Assembly (NCBI GenBank): GCA_945891505.1
Contig: CAMDDL010000002.1
Location: 1 to 64,000 of the forward strand
Origin: Maricaulis salignorans
GTDB lineage: Bacteria; Pseudomonadota; Alphaproteobacteria; Caulobacterales; Aquidulcibacteraceae
DNA: 64,000 nucleotides
Direction: 5' to 3'
Both the position numbers and the translations under genes were made by a program. Position 1 is the stretch's first letter, and each line of letters begins with the position of its first letter. Of this stretch, positions 43,803-52,169 are shown piece after piece. The notes below the pieces were generated by a model that saw nothing but the letters and a program-made list of their open reading frames with translations, did not search any database and had not been told where the DNA came from.

Positions 43803-45452
43803 CTAGGACTTTGGCGCTGCGCCGGCCTTTTGGGCGTCCGTGGTGCAGAGGTACCGGGCGCGGTGGAGATCCACGGCATTATCGACCCAACCGGTGATAC
43901 GCGGGCTAACCAGATTGCGGTTGGTGAGGAACCACATTGGCATGAAGCCATTTTCCTTCAGCACAATGGCCTCAGCCTGCTTCATCAGGTTAGCGCGCTT
44001 AACCGTATCTTTCTCAACGTCAGCAGCTTCCATCAATTTGTCGAATTCTGGATTGCTATATTTGCCGTAATTCAGCTGATCTGTGCTCGTCTGGAACAGA
44101 TAGACAAAGTTTTTGGCGTCATTGAAGTCCGAAATCCAACCCGCATCACCTAATTCAAAGTCGCCTTGACGCAGTTTTTCGTAATTGATCTGGGTTTCAG
44201 CACCCAAAATCTCGACTTGGACCCAAGGCGCGATCTTGGCCCAATTTTGCTGGACAACCGGTGCCACGCGCGGGTTATCGCCCGAATTGCGGAAGCTGAA
44301 GGTGAACTTCAAAGGCTTGTTCGGACCATAGCCTGCCTCTTCCAACAGCTTTTTAGCGCGGGCCAAGCGCTCTTCCATGCTTTGACCTTTAAAGTCGGTT
44401 GACATGGAACCGGACTGATAATCGGCAATGCCTGGTGGCACGAGGCTATAGGCTGGCTGTTGGCCTGCTTTCAGGATCTGTTTGGTCACAAACTCACGGT
44501 CTGCCGTCATCGAAATCGCGGCGCGAACGCGTGCGTCGTTAAACGGGGCCTTTCGCAGGTTGAAAATGTAATAGGTCAGGCCGGTATAGCCGTGAATGCG
44601 GGCATAGCCCGGCAAATTCTTGTTGATCTCCTCAAGGCGCGAGCCCGAGAAGTTGGTGTTGATATCCAAGTCGCCAGTACGAACTTTCCGCTCCGCCGCA
44701 TTATCGTCTGCTGTCGGGTAGAAGAAGATCTGATCAATACAGACATTGGCATTGTCGTAAAAATTCGCATTGCGCACGATATGAACGAAGTCGTTTGGCT
44801 TCCATTGTTGCAATTTATAGGGGCCATTGCCGACAAAATTCTCGGCCTTGATCCAATCGCTGCCAACTTTTCCCACCACATGCTTGGGGATGGGGAACGA
44901 GGTGTAATGGGTCAAAAGACCGGGCAGATAGGGGGCAGGATGCTCCAGCGTGACTTCCAGTGTTTTCGCGTCGATCGCACGCACACCCAATTGGGTCACG
45001 TCCTTGATTGTACCATTATAAATTTTTTCGGCATTTTTTATCACATAGAGGATGGACGCATATTTGGCAGGCGGGGTTGTAGTCATGATCCGCTGCCAGG
45101 CAAACACGAAATCCTCGGCCGTAACCGGCTGACCATCCGACCATTTCGCGTCGCGCAGCTTAAACGTCCATACAAGGCCGTCAGGGCTGGTGGACCATTC
45201 CGTGGCCATGCCCGGGATCGGACGACCCTGCGGATCTTCAGTTGTTAGCCCCAGTAGCATCTCGCCAATAATCCGGTTCTCCCACGTACCAGAAGCTTGA
45301 TGGGGATCGAGAGACAGAGGCTCCGCACCATTCCCGATCTGAAGGGTCCGCGCCTTGTCGGTATCGGCACTACCACCGCCACAAGAGACCAAACCTAAAC
45401 TCAACACCAAAGCAGTAGTTGCGGCAGCCAAAGACCGGCGTGTGATTTTCAT
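43803..45452 (-). CDS. oppA: oligopeptide ABC transporter substrate-binding lipoprotein
   Basis: The 549-residue protein of substrate-binding family 5 (OppA/DppA) has a lipoprotein signal (ALVLSLGLVSC, Cys about residue 24) following KITRRSL. Family landmarks are EPLSLDPHQASGTWENRI, MATEWSTSPDGLVWTFKLRD, WSDGQPVTAEDFVFAWQRI and GNGPYKLQQWKPND. It captures oligopeptides in the periplasm and passes them to the permeases. GGGAGA precedes the ATG. The permease genes lie upstream on the same strand but are separated from it by an opposing gene at 45570-46160, so it has its own promoter. Confidence 0.94.
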   Translation of the reverse strand: MKITRRSLAAATTALVLSLGLVSCGGGSADTDKARTLQIGNGAEPLSLDPHQASGTWENRIIGEMLLGLTTEDPQGRPIPGMATEWSTSPDGLVWTFKLRDAKWSDGQPVTAEDFVFAWQRIMTTTPPAKYASILYVIKNAEKIYNGTIKDVTQLGVRAIDAKTLEVTLEHPAPYLPGLLTHYTSFPIPKHVVGKVGSDWIKAENFVGNGPYKLQQWKPNDFVHIVRNANFYDNANVCIDQIFFYPTADDNAAERKVRTGDLDINTNFSGSRLEEINKNLPGYARIHGYTGLTYYIFNLRKAPFNDARVRAAISMTADREFVTKQILKAGQQPAYSLVPPGIADYQSGSMSTDFKGQSMEERLARAKKLLEEAGYGPNKPLKFTFSFRNSGDNPRVAPVVQQNWAKIAPWVQVEILGAETQINYEKLRQGDFELGDAGWISDFNDAKNFVYLFQTSTDQLNYGKYSNPEFDKLMEAADVEKDTVKRANLMKQAEAIVLKENGFMPMWFLTNRNLVSPRITGWVDNAVDLHRARYLCTTDAQKAGAAPKS

Positions 45453-45569
45453 TTCGTTGTCTCTCCCGATCAGGTTAGTGTGTCATCTCTATAGCGTACA
45501 AGCCTGCTTTTGCCATGCGGACAGGCACTGCGTCAAAAACCTTGTTACGATTTGTGAAGGTAACGTGAA

Positions 45570-46160
45570 ATGAACAAATTCAGTGCCACGCTTGTTATCG
45601 CGAGTTTTGTCACATTTGGTGCAGTTGCGTGGGCCCAATCTGGACAAAGTCCAGCAAATGCGGCGGTTTCCCCCCTAGAGCCCATTTATGACTGCGCGGA
45701 TAAGACCAATCCAACCGAGCGTTTGGCCTGCTTTGATGCGGCCGTCGCGACCATTCGGGCCAAAGAGGCGAAGTCTGAGATTGTGACCTTCGACAAACAG
45801 CGGGTTGAAAAGGTACGTCGCGAGGCGTTTGGCTTCTCCCTCCCCTCCCTTCCGAAGCTGGGCTTCCCAGCCTTTGGTGGTGGCCCAAAGGCCGATAGCA
45901 AAGACCAAAGCGTGGCGAAGGCGGCGGTGGAAGAGGATATTGAGGAGCAAAGCTTCACCGTGGTCAGCACGCGGGAATCGGCTGGGCGGGTTGTGATCAC
46001 ACTTGAGAATGGCCAGGTCTGGCGCTTGACTGAGGCAGGTGAACTCAATGCCCCCTCTCGCCCGCCCTTTAAGGTAAAGATTCGCACGGCTGCGATGGGC
46101 TCCTTCATCCTGTCGGTAGAGGGCCGCAATAAAGGCTATCGCGTGCGCCGGGTTGAATAA
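45570..46160 (+). CDS. exported hypothetical protein
   Basis: The 196-residue protein has a signal peptide (LVIASFVTFGAVAWAQ, cut after AQ). A short Cys-containing motif follows, PIYDCADKTNPTERLACFDAAV, a C-x15-C pattern common in small alphaproteobacterial periplasmic proteins. The C-terminus is beta-rich (SFTVVSTRESAGRVVITLENGQVWRL, FKVKIRTAAMGSFILSVEGRNKGYRVRRV). I know it only as a conserved hypothetical. It sits on the opposite strand between the binding protein and permease genes of the peptide transporter. AAGG precedes the ATG. Confidence 0.82.
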   Translation: MNKFSATLVIASFVTFGAVAWAQSGQSPANAAVSPLEPIYDCADKTNPTERLACFDAAVATIRAKEAKSEIVTFDKQRVEKVRREAFGFSLPSLPKLGFPAFGGGPKADSKDQSVAKAAVEEDIEEQSFTVVSTRESAGRVVITLENGQVWRLTEAGELNAPSRPPFKVKIRTAAMGSFILSVEGRNKGYRVRRVE

Positions 46161-46193
46161 ACTGGAGCGGCTGAGTGCCCCCTTGCGGCCAAG

Positions 46194-47096
46194 CTAGCGG
46201 TCGCGGGGGTCAATCGCGTCGCGCAGGCCGTCGCCGATAAAGTTGAAGCAGAACAATGTGACCATCATGGTGGTGGCTGGGAAGATCAAAAGCCACGGGG
46301 CAATCTCCATCTCGCGTGCACCAATCGAGATCAGATTGCCTAAACTGGTCATTGGCTCCTGCACGCCAAGACCCAAGAAGCTCAAGAAGCTTTCGGTCAA
46401 AATTACAGCAGGAATGGTCAAGGTTACATAGACAACGACAGGTCCTAGCACGTTGGGAACAATGTGACGCGTCACGATGCTGGCGCTGGTGACGCCGGCG
46501 GCTTCTGCTGCCTCGACAAATTCCTTCTTGCGCAGAGAGATCGTCTGGCCGCGAACAATCCGCGCCATCGTCAGCCACTCAACCGCGCCAATCGCCACGA
46601 AGATCAAGATCAGATTACGGCCAAAAACCACCATCAAGATGATCACAAAGAAAATGAAAGGTAGCGCATAAAGCACATCAACGATGCGCATCATGATCTG
46701 ATCGACCCGGCCACCAATATAGCCAGCTGTCGCGCCCCAAATCACCCCGATCAGAAGCGAAACCCCCGTTGCGACAAGGCCTACAGCCAGAGACATGCGC
46801 AATCCGTACAACAAACGCACAAACAAATCTCGCCCTTGTGGGTCAGTGCCGAAAATGTGCAAATGCTCCCATGTAGGCCCCTGCAACACGCGGTCATTAT
46901 AGATGGTCTCATAATCATGGGGCCAGAAAAACGGGCCAAAGATCGCCAAGAAAGTCAAAGTGCCAAGCACGACCATGCTGCCCACGGCGGCCTTATTGCG
47001 AAACAGGCGGCGCTGCGCATCATCCCATAATGAGCGTCCTTTGACGGCGGCTTCGAGAAGCTCTGCCTTTTCTTCGGGTGTGATCAAAAGGGTCAC
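46194..47096 (-). CDS. oppC: oligopeptide ABC transporter permease OppC
   Basis: The 300-residue inner-membrane permease has an N-terminal OppC-type helix (VVLGTLTFLAIFGPFF), then HIFGTDPQGRDLFVRLLYGLR and five more helices. The EAA loop EAAEAAGVTSASIVTRHIVPN contacts the ATPase. The C-terminus is GDGLRDAIDPRD. The start is a GTG whose last bases overlap the oppB stop (GTGA), so the two permeases are coupled. No gene for an OppD or OppF ATPase is adjacent, which means this permease must use ATPases encoded elsewhere. Confidence 0.95.
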   Translation of the reverse strand: MTLLITPEEKAELLEAAVKGRSLWDDAQRRLFRNKAAVGSMVVLGTLTFLAIFGPFFWPHDYETIYNDRVLQGPTWEHLHIFGTDPQGRDLFVRLLYGLRMSLAVGLVATGVSLLIGVIWGATAGYIGGRVDQIMMRIVDVLYALPFIFFVIILMVVFGRNLILIFVAIGAVEWLTMARIVRGQTISLRKKEFVEAAEAAGVTSASIVTRHIVPNVLGPVVVYVTLTIPAVILTESFLSFLGLGVQEPMTSLGNLISIGAREMEIAPWLLIFPATTMMVTLFCFNFIGDGLRDAIDPRDR

Positions 47097-48022
47097 TCGT
47101 ATTTTACTTTCGGGTCCAAGAGGCCGTACGCAAGATCGGCCAGAAGGTTCAGCAGAATGATGAGGCCAGCATAGAGCACGACTACCGCCATCACGACGGG
47201 GTAGTCCCGCTGCAACGCACTCGTAACAAAGTTTTTGCCAATGCCCGGCAATTGGAACACGGTCTCCACCACAACAGAGCCGGTGATCAGGCCAGCGCAG
47301 GCGGGGCCCAAATACGAGACCAAGGGCAACAGCGCCGCGCGCAGCGCGTGTTTGGATAGGACTTGGTGTTCGGGAAGCCCCTTAGCGCGTGCCGTACGCA
47401 CAAAGTTGGACCGCAAGACTTCCACGGCGCTCGAGCGCACCAAACGCGAAATAATGGCAATCTGGGCTAAGGATAGGGTGACGACAGGCAGCAGCAACGT
47501 CTCAAACGTCATCTTACCCAAATCAAGGCCTGCGGTTGGCAACCAGCCAAGATAGACCCCAAATACCAAGGACAGGATGGGCCCGGTCACCAATGAGGGA
47601 ATACAAATTCCCGCCATCGCGATGGCCATGATGGAATAGTCAGGCAAGCTGTTCTGCTTTAAAGCAGCAAACAGGCCCATCGGCACGCCAACGCACGTCG
47701 CCAACAGCAGAGCTGCCAAACCGATTGTCATTGAAACGGGGAAACCCGAACCAATGATCTCGCTCACCGTTTGGTCCTTGTAAATCAAGGAGGGGCCCAA
47801 GTCGAAGGTTGCCAACCCCTTCAAATAGTCCAGAAACTGGATGTAAAGCGGCTTATCAAAGCCGTAAAAGGACATGAGCTGGGCGCGAATTTCAGGCGAC
47901 AATGCGCGCTCGGTATCAAACGGGCTACCCGGTGCCAAACGCATCATGAAGAAAGCCACGGCAATGATGACCAGCATGGTGGGAAAAGCCACCATTAGAC
48001 GTCGCATCGTATAGGCTAACAT
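47093..48022 (-). CDS. oppB: oligopeptide ABC transporter permease OppB
   Basis: The protein of about 309 residues has the OppB/DppB layout: an N-terminal helix (RLMVAFPTMLVIIAVAFFMMRLAPGSPFD) and then the periplasmic segment with GFDKPLYIQFLDYL. Five helices follow, with the EAA loop YVRTARAKGLPE-like FVRTARAKGLPEHQVLSKHAL and LPGIGKNFVTSALQRDYPVVM. The longer frame (to 48115) adds a basic stretch without homology, so the ATG at 48022 (MLAYTMRRLM) is used. It is the first gene of oppB-oppC and divergent from the DUF442 gene. Confidence 0.94.
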   Translation of the reverse strand: MLAYTMRRLMVAFPTMLVIIAVAFFMMRLAPGSPFDTERALSPEIRAQLMSFYGFDKPLYIQFLDYLKGLATFDLGPSLIYKDQTVSEIIGSGFPVSMTIGLAALLLATCVGVPMGLFAALKQNSLPDYSIMAIAMAGICIPSLVTGPILSLVFGVYLGWLPTAGLDLGKMTFETLLLPVVTLSLAQIAIISRLVRSSAVEVLRSNFVRTARAKGLPEHQVLSKHALRAALLPLVSYLGPACAGLITGSVVVETVFQLPGIGKNFVTSALQRDYPVVMAVVVLYAGLIILLNLLADLAYGLLDPKVKYE

Positions 48023-48256
48023 GGCGTCTTTGGTCCTTTTGAAGCTTCCGCGAACTAGCCAGCAGTCGCGTCTAGTCCGCGGGAGAGCAATTGATGATGG
48101 TTGCTGGATTGTCAACGGATCATGCCAGCATCCATTCTAACAAGAGCTTGATTGGCAAGGAAACTAAGCCCGCTTACCATCGTGATTTTTTCGAGGCCAC
48201 GCACGGCTGGACCCTAGGGTGGGCTTCAGCTAATGGCATTGTCACAGGAGAAAATC

Positions 48257-48688
48257 ATGAGCCCCTTCCGCACGATCACCCCAAATTTCTCCGCCTCGCC
48301 GCAAATCAGCGCGGCAGACGTTGCCCAAGCAGCGCGCGATGGCTTTACAGCCGTGATCTGCAACCGACCAGATCATGAGGATACGGGTCAAGTCAGCGCG
48401 CAAGACATTGCCGCCGCCTGTGCGGAACACGGGCTCAGCTTTACCCACATCCCTATTTCAGGGGGCATTCCGGAAGAAGCCGTGCCGCTAATGCGCGAAG
48501 CACTGGCCGCCAGCAGTGGGCCCGTCCTTGCCTATTGCCGCAGCGGGACGCGTTCCACCAATCTATGGGCCTTGGCAGAGGCCAGCGCAGGTGGAAAACC
48601 GGAAGAGCTTGTCGAAGCCGGCGCGCGCGGTGGTTACGATTTACGGGGCCTTATGCCGCTTTTGCGGTCTCTTTCTCAAGCAAGTTAA
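48257..48688 (+). CDS. DUF442 / TIGR01244 phosphatase-like protein
   Basis: The protein of about 143 residues has the layout of the beta-lactamase-hydrolase-like phosphatase domain: TPNFSASPQISAADVAQAARDGFTAVICNRPD, then FTHIPISGGIP and the active-site loop AYCRSGTRSTNLWALA. The Cys is the predicted nucleophile of a dual-specificity-phosphatase fold. Relatives are linked to sulphide metabolism (Blh) or fused to MBL hydrolases. Here an MBL-fold gene lies 1.1 kb downstream on the same strand. The ATG at 48257 has AGGAG eight bases upstream. Confidence 0.88.
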   Translation: MSPFRTITPNFSASPQISAADVAQAARDGFTAVICNRPDHEDTGQVSAQDIAAACAEHGLSFTHIPISGGIPEEAVPLMREALAASSGPVLAYCRSGTRSTNLWALAEASAGGKPEELVEAGARGGYDLRGLMPLLRSLSQAS

Positions 48689-48874
48689 CCTAGCTTCAAA
48701 AGACAGACCGAAGTCTACAGTACGGCCCGTAACCGGCGTCACTGCAGCATCGTATCTTCATGCCAAGACCCTGTCACAATTTGAAGGGATGGTTACGTGT
48801 ATGAACTCGAATCGCTTAAGGCTGGAGTCTACCCAGTCTGAACATTATCTCTGTCTGACAAAGGCCTGTTTGCT

Positions 48875-49804
48875 TTGACCAATCTCATCCGCGATTTTGA
48901 GTGGAGCTGGACCGGAGTCACCGTGCGCAAAACTGGCGCGCGCGTGCCGTTTGACGCCGCTCATTTGAGCGAGATTTTTCATTGGTGTGTGTATTTCGTA
49001 AGCGTGGTGTTGAGCCCGCGTTTGAAGGACGGCCCCGTTATTGGCTTTGCCCCAGACCCGGCCCGACCTTGGTATTTGATTTGGCCCAGCTTGTTTTTAG
49101 CAGGTGGTCGATCGGCCCGCGCGGGTGAGACCCCACAGCTTTGGATGCATTTTGAGGACAGAACGCATAGCGAGCCGGTAAGCTTGCCGAATGACGGCGT
49201 GCCCCGCTGGAACTTCGATGCCCATGATTTAAGCAAATCCCGCGTTGCCGCGGCTTTTGAAGAGGCCTTTGGCTATGGGTTGGCGCTTGATCCGCGACAA
49301 CACGAGGGTTTTGCCGTTGAAAAAGGTGAGGACAATGGCATTCATGACGGACGTATTGTCACCACACCCTGCGAAGTTAAGCCCGGCAAAGTCTATCAGA
49401 AGCTGATTGACAATCGCGGCGCGGATGGCTTGATTGAGGATTTGCGGACCCCAACGGTCGACGGTGTACCGGCTCTGGTTTATATCAAGCGACGGCCCGA
49501 ACAAGTGCGGTTTTCAAATGACAACACCCAATGCTGGCTCCGTCGCGCCGAAGAGATATTCTCAAGTGAAGAGACTGCAGCGATCACGCGCTTTTGTCAG
49601 ATTTTGAAGCTTGATTGGGGTGGACTGGATATCTTACGCGACCGGACCAGTGGTTTGATCTATATAGTAGATGCAAATCGCACAGACATGGGCCCGCCAA
49701 TCGCGTTACCCTTATCAGATAAACTAAAAAGCACTTATATTCTGGGCTCTGCCTTGAAAATAAGTTGCGAAAAAGTCCGGCTGCGTGCTGGTGGAGGCAT
49801 ATGA
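48875..49804 (+). CDS. ATP-grasp-like hypothetical protein
   Basis: This protein of about 309 residues has no family I can name with certainty. Near the C-terminus FCQILKLDWGGLDILRDRTSGLIYIVDANRTDMG looks like the metal-binding end of an ATP-grasp fold (D...D/E-x-N). The upstream PGKVYQKLIDNRGADGLIEDLRTP also fits that fold. The only start in the open frame with moderate support is TTG at 48875, after AAAGG. The same frame upstream holds GTG at 48797 with an excellent AAGGG ribosome site and reads MYELESLKAGVYPV, but an in-frame TGA at 48839-48841 interrupts it. The true protein may therefore be longer and broken or recoded. It ends overlapping the MBL gene (TGATG), so the two are coupled. 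Confidence 0.65.
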   Translation: MTNLIRDFEWSWTGVTVRKTGARVPFDAAHLSEIFHWCVYFVSVVLSPRLKDGPVIGFAPDPARPWYLIWPSLFLAGGRSARAGETPQLWMHFEDRTHSEPVSLPNDGVPRWNFDAHDLSKSRVAAAFEEAFGYGLALDPRQHEGFAVEKGEDNGIHDGRIVTTPCEVKPGKVYQKLIDNRGADGLIEDLRTPTVDGVPALVYIKRRPEQVRFSNDNTQCWLRRAEEIFSSEETAAITRFCQILKLDWGGLDILRDRTSGLIYIVDANRTDMGPPIALPLSDKLKSTYILGSALKISCEKVRLRAGGGI

Positions 49805-50703
49805 TGGCTGTTGCAATTCCTTTTGTCCGCGACATCAAATTTGACTATGGACGTGTTGAGCAGGTTAGCCCGCTGATCCGGCGGGTGATTGCCAATAATC
49901 CTGGCCCATTCACCTTCACGGGCACAGGCGTTTATATCATTGGGCATGGCGATGTGTGCGTCATTGATCCAGGCCCCGACTTGGCCGACCATTTCGAGGC
50001 TCTCAAACAAGCGTTGGAGGGTGAGACGGTCAGCCATGTCCTCGTCACCCACTCCCATATGGATCACAGCCCGCTGGCCCACCCACTGGCGCGTTGGGCG
50101 GGTTGCTCGGTTCTAGCTTCCGGCGAAATCACCCTGCCTACGCAATCCGAAGTGCGCCTAGAGGCAGGTGACGACACGCGCTTCCGTCCTGATTCCGCGC
50201 TGCATGATGGAACCTTAATCGAAGGCGACAGCTGGACCATTGAGGCAATTGCGACGCCGGGCCATACTTCTGGGCACATGTGCTATGCCCTACTGGAAGA
50301 AAATAGCCTATTCTCTGGCGACCACATCATGGGGTGGTCGACGACAGTTATCAGTCCGCCTGATGGGGACATGGACGCCTATCTAACAAGCCTCGAAAAA
50401 ATTGCCGCCCGGGAGTTTGCGACGATTTGGCCAACCCATGGCCCCCCAATTACAGACCCTGCCCCATTTGTAGCTGCTTACCGCGACCATCGCCTTGATC
50501 GGGAAGACCAAATTCTCGCGTGCCTCGCTTCAGGGCACACCAAGGTGAAAGATATGGTGCCCGTCATGTATGCGGCTGTCGATCAAAGACTCTGGCCAGC
50601 AGCCTGTCACTCAGTCATGGCACATATGAGCCGTCTGGTGAAAATTGGACGGGTGGCATGCGAAGGCGAACCCAATATGGACGCAAGCTTTCAGTTAGTC
50701 TGA
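49804..50703 (+). CDS. MBL-fold metallo-hydrolase (LACTB2-like)
   Basis: The protein of about 299 residues carries the metallo-beta-lactamase metal motif VTHSHMDHSPLAHPLA (HxHxDH), TPGHTSGHMCYAL and LFSGDHIMGWSTTVISPPDGD. A C-terminal winged-helix-like domain (ILACLASGHTKVKDMVPVMYA) follows, as in LACTB2-type endoribonuclease-like proteins. The substrate is unknown: RNA, thioester or glutathione conjugate are all seen in relatives. The ATG at 49804 has GGAGG six bases ahead and overlaps the previous stop; an ATG directly before it is also possible. Confidence 0.92.
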   Translation: MAVAIPFVRDIKFDYGRVEQVSPLIRRVIANNPGPFTFTGTGVYIIGHGDVCVIDPGPDLADHFEALKQALEGETVSHVLVTHSHMDHSPLAHPLARWAGCSVLASGEITLPTQSEVRLEAGDDTRFRPDSALHDGTLIEGDSWTIEAIATPGHTSGHMCYALLEENSLFSGDHIMGWSTTVISPPDGDMDAYLTSLEKIAAREFATIWPTHGPPITDPAPFVAAYRDHRLDREDQILACLASGHTKVKDMVPVMYAAVDQRLWPAACHSVMAHMSRLVKIGRVACEGEPNMDASFQLV

Positions 50704-50719
50704 GGGGTTTAGACTTAGC

Positions 50720-51178
50720 TCAGAAGTTGGGAACGGTGCGCTTTTCGCCATTGGGATGAACAATGACGATCGTCTGCCGGTCATATTCCAAACTAGCCTG
50801 AAGTTCGCGTAATTTATCTTCATCGCCCGCTAAGATGTTGGTATAACGCCATTTTGTGCCATCGTGGAAAACCACATAACCGCATACATTGGTCTGGCAT
50901 TCTGCCTTTTTAATGAGTTCACCATAGCCTTCGACCAGAGGCGGGCGGCGTTCATCGAACATCTTCGCGCGGACGCGAAAGCCCCAAACTACAACAACGT
51001 CAACAGGGCGGTCTGAAGCCGATGCGGTTGAAGAAGCGCCCATGGCAGGGGATTCGACTGCTTCACCCGTTTTTGTCGCAGTGCTCGTGGCCTTGCTCGC
51101 CGCTGCATGGCTGATCGTCGCGACGCCAAACGCTGAAGCCGCAAGCACAGATGCGCTGAGTACAGAAGTCATTTTCAT
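50720..51178 (-). CDS. exported hypothetical protein
   Basis: The protein of about 152 residues starts with a signal peptide (MTSVLSASVLAASAFGVATISHAAA), then a low-complexity Ser/Thr/Ala segment (about 27-55). A conserved-looking domain follows, with VDVVVVWGFRVRAKMFDERRPP, a Cys pair in KAECQTNVCGYVVFHDGTKWRYTN and DRQTIVIVHPNGEKRTVPNF. The two Cys could form a periplasmic disulphide. I do not recognise a family. The start at 51178 is chosen because it opens the signal peptide. Confidence 0.72.
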   Translation of the reverse strand: MKMTSVLSASVLAASAFGVATISHAAASKATSTATKTGEAVESPAMGASSTASASDRPVDVVVVWGFRVRAKMFDERRPPLVEGYGELIKKAECQTNVCGYVVFHDGTKWRYTNILAGDEDKLRELQASLEYDRQTIVIVHPNGEKRTVPNF

Positions 51179-51229
51179 GAGAGATTTGATCCCACTAAGC
51201 ACATTGGGAGTCAATTACCGATCTGTAAT

Positions 51230-52042
51230 TTAGCTCTTCAGGGCCGTAAGCAGGGCTTCAATGCGCTTTGCATTGGCACCCAAATCAGAAACGCCAACAC
51301 GGCTGACAGAGCGCATATCAATCAGAGCGCCTGCGCCATCGGCTGTCACAACCAAGACAACATCGTCCTTAAAGCCAAACCAAAAGCTCTCGACACTGGC
51401 CTCTAGGCGCAACTTAGCTGGATCTTGTGTGACGACGGTCCAGCCCTTGGCCTTCATGGCGGCTTCAGCCTTTTTGTAAGCATCTGCGGGTGACGTGGTC
51501 GCGAGCTTTAATGTCTTGATCTCGGGGTAGGCGTCGGCCTGAATCTGATCCAATGATCGGCCAGACCAAGGAGACAAGCGCTCTTTGTTAAAAGGCACAG
51601 TCGCGTCTTTTGGAGCCAAAATCGGATTGGACTTAGCCCCACGCGCTGTCATCACGGTGCCCGAAAAGGTCAAAGGATTAGCAGGATTGGTCGAGATATC
51701 GTGGATGGGCGGGACGGCGCGGGCTGCCGAAATCGCCGAAAAGGCCATACCAGCGGCGCCAAGTGCCACAACCCACATAAAGCCCAACGCCGCAAATCCT
51801 GAGCGCGGTTTGATGAAGACGACAAGGAGGCTGGTGATAAAGGTCAAGACGATCAGAATGCCGATCATGGGCACACCCATCCCACCAATCATCTTTACTA
51901 GGCCGATGGTCCAAGGCCACAGGCCAAACTTGGTGCCAATGGCAGCCACCATAAACCAGATCGGAACAAAAATGGCCAAAGCCACACCAATCATCAAAAC
52001 GATGTTGCGGGCTTTTGCAAAACGGGATTGCGTTTCGGCCAT
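51230..52042 (-). CDS. DUF1499 membrane protein
   Basis: The protein of about 270 residues has three to four N-terminal transmembrane helices (IVLMIGVALAIFVPIWFMVAA, MIGGMGVPMIGILIVLTFITSLLVVF, GFMWVVALGAAGMAFSAI). The DUF1499 domain follows, with PPIHDISTNPANPL, LATTSPADAYKKAEAAMKAKGW and the C-terminal DMRSVSRVGVSDLGANAKRIE. The function of the family is unknown. AAGGAG six bases before the ATG at 52042 fixes the start. It lies 120 bases downstream of the acyl-CoA synthetase on the same strand. Confidence 0.88.
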   Translation of the reverse strand: MAETQSRFAKARNIVLMIGVALAIFVPIWFMVAAIGTKFGLWPWTIGLVKMIGGMGVPMIGILIVLTFITSLLVVFIKPRSGFAALGFMWVVALGAAGMAFSAISAARAVPPIHDISTNPANPLTFSGTVMTARGAKSNPILAPKDATVPFNKERLSPWSGRSLDQIQADAYPEIKTLKLATTSPADAYKKAEAAMKAKGWTVVTQDPAKLRLEASVESFWFGFKDDVVLVVTADGAGALIDMRSVSRVGVSDLGANAKRIEALLTALKS

Positions 52043-52169
52043 CTTATTCTCCTTAAGGCAGAAAGGCCGCGCTGGCGGCGGCCTATTCAATCCACGTTAG
52101 AGTGTCGATGATCCGAGGTAAAGACGCGATGGGCCAGAACGCGCGTGGTTCTGGCCCAGCAAACTGTGA

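Noticed and set aside
48516-48878. A 120-residue frame overlapping the end of the DUF442 gene.
   Set aside because: Its first half is out of frame with a solid gene, and the C-terminal part matches no family; the strong coding signal is in the other frame.
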